Assembly (NCBI GenBank): GCA_051294375.1
Contig: CM119267.1
Location: forward strand, 9,325,709 to 9,389,708
Source: Paraspadella gotoi
Taxonomy: Eukaryota > Chaetognatha
Direction: 5' to 3'
Length of the DNA stretch: 64,000 nucleotides
Shown here: one piece after another, positions 63,901 to 64,000 of the stretch
Position numbering within the stretch: the stretch's first letter is position 1
How the letters are laid out: the number at the start of each line of letters is the position of its first letter
Notes under the pieces: model-generated
Told to the model about the DNA's origin: nothing
Database searches by the model: none
The model's input: the letters and a program-made list of their open reading frames with translations, nothing else
Translations under genes and position numbers: made by a program

Positions 63901-64000
63901 GCGAGAGGCGGATTCGATTTTCATTTGCATATGCGAGAAAAATTCTCCTTCGGCTAGAGAGAGAGAGAGAATGTGGATTGCGAGCGAAGGAAATAAACGC
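60957..64000. other. No recognised gene; CpG-containing flank
   Basis: About 3 kb in which no exon could be assigned on either strand. From about 61.7 kb the sequence becomes less AT-rich, with strand-biased purine or pyrimidine runs (C-run near 61751, GGAGGGAGGGGGAGAGAGAA near 62610, GA repeats at 63955-63971) and many CpGs. It also has an octamer-like ATTTGCAT near 63922. This looks like promoter or long-UTR sequence of a gene off the window or of the minus-strand gene. Short ORFs here have no homology I can see. Confidence 0.4.

Overview
The window is nuclear DNA of an invertebrate metazoan. The evidence is short GT-AG introns (mostly 50-120 bp, a few GC-AG), animal-specific genes (TRIM2/3, TFG, 7B2/secretogranin V, ELAV-like, PHRF1), a eukaryotic tRNA-Cys gene inside an intron, and MITE/LTR-type repeats. 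Most exons are GC-rich at third positions, while introns and spacers are strongly AT-rich. The species cannot be named from the sequence alone.

Layout. From about 0.7 to 58.6 kb every recognisable gene, 21 in a row, lies on the + strand. In order: TRIM2/3-type RING-B-box-NHL protein; ethanolaminephosphotransferase (SELENOI/EPT1 family); CDK20; a DSN1-like coiled-coil protein; METTL13/eEF1A methyltransferase; a monocarboxylate-transporter-type permease; an RDH11-14-like short-chain dehydrogenase; an eight-finger JAZ/U1-type zinc-finger protein; ALKBH8; a two-RRM ELAV-like protein; the Pol III subunit RPC7 (POLR3G); class I fructose-bisphosphate aldolase; PHRF1 (18 exons, with an intronic tRNA-Cys); TFG; a DUF4743/Nudix hydrolase; a MYND protein carrying a reverse-transcriptase-like segment; an RRM-MYND-Tudor protein; a triple Myb protein; mitochondrial aspartyl-tRNA synthetase; an SNX20/21-like PX protein; TRABD; and 7B2 (SCG5). 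Spacers are 40-600 bp for most pairs, and most start codons have a pyrimidine-tract/AG acceptor-like site just upstream. This is the layout expected of operons resolved by spliced-leader trans-splicing, although no leader RNA is visible here. After 58.6 kb the pattern breaks: a partly recognised Cys-rich gene lies on the minus strand, followed by about 3 kb of CpG-containing, low-homology sequence.

Repeats are concentrated in a few introns. METTL13 intron 3 holds a miniature LTR element (255/234-bp terminal repeats, TGG primer-site-like motif, ATCC target duplication). MCT intron 4 holds a 3.75-kb inverted-repeat element with nested MITE-like copies. RDH intron 2 holds a TG...CA element with a 7-bp flanking duplication and an 18-bp minisatellite. 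The last PHRF1 intron holds a MITE. The minus-strand gene intron holds a nearly perfect 983-bp palindromic hAT-type MITE with an 8-bp target duplication.

The most unusual protein-level observations are an HMG box inside PHRF1, a LINE-type reverse transcriptase segment in frame behind a MYND finger, a 7B2 homologue without the furin site in front of its C-terminal inhibitory peptide, an RDH-like enzyme lacking the catalytic serine, and a zinc-finger gene whose third C-terminal repeat lies out of frame just beyond the stop. The genes are mostly housekeeping (translation/tRNA modification, RNA polymerase III, lipid synthesis, glycolysis, ER export, trafficking) and do not form one pathway; their arrangement, not a shared function, is what stands out.
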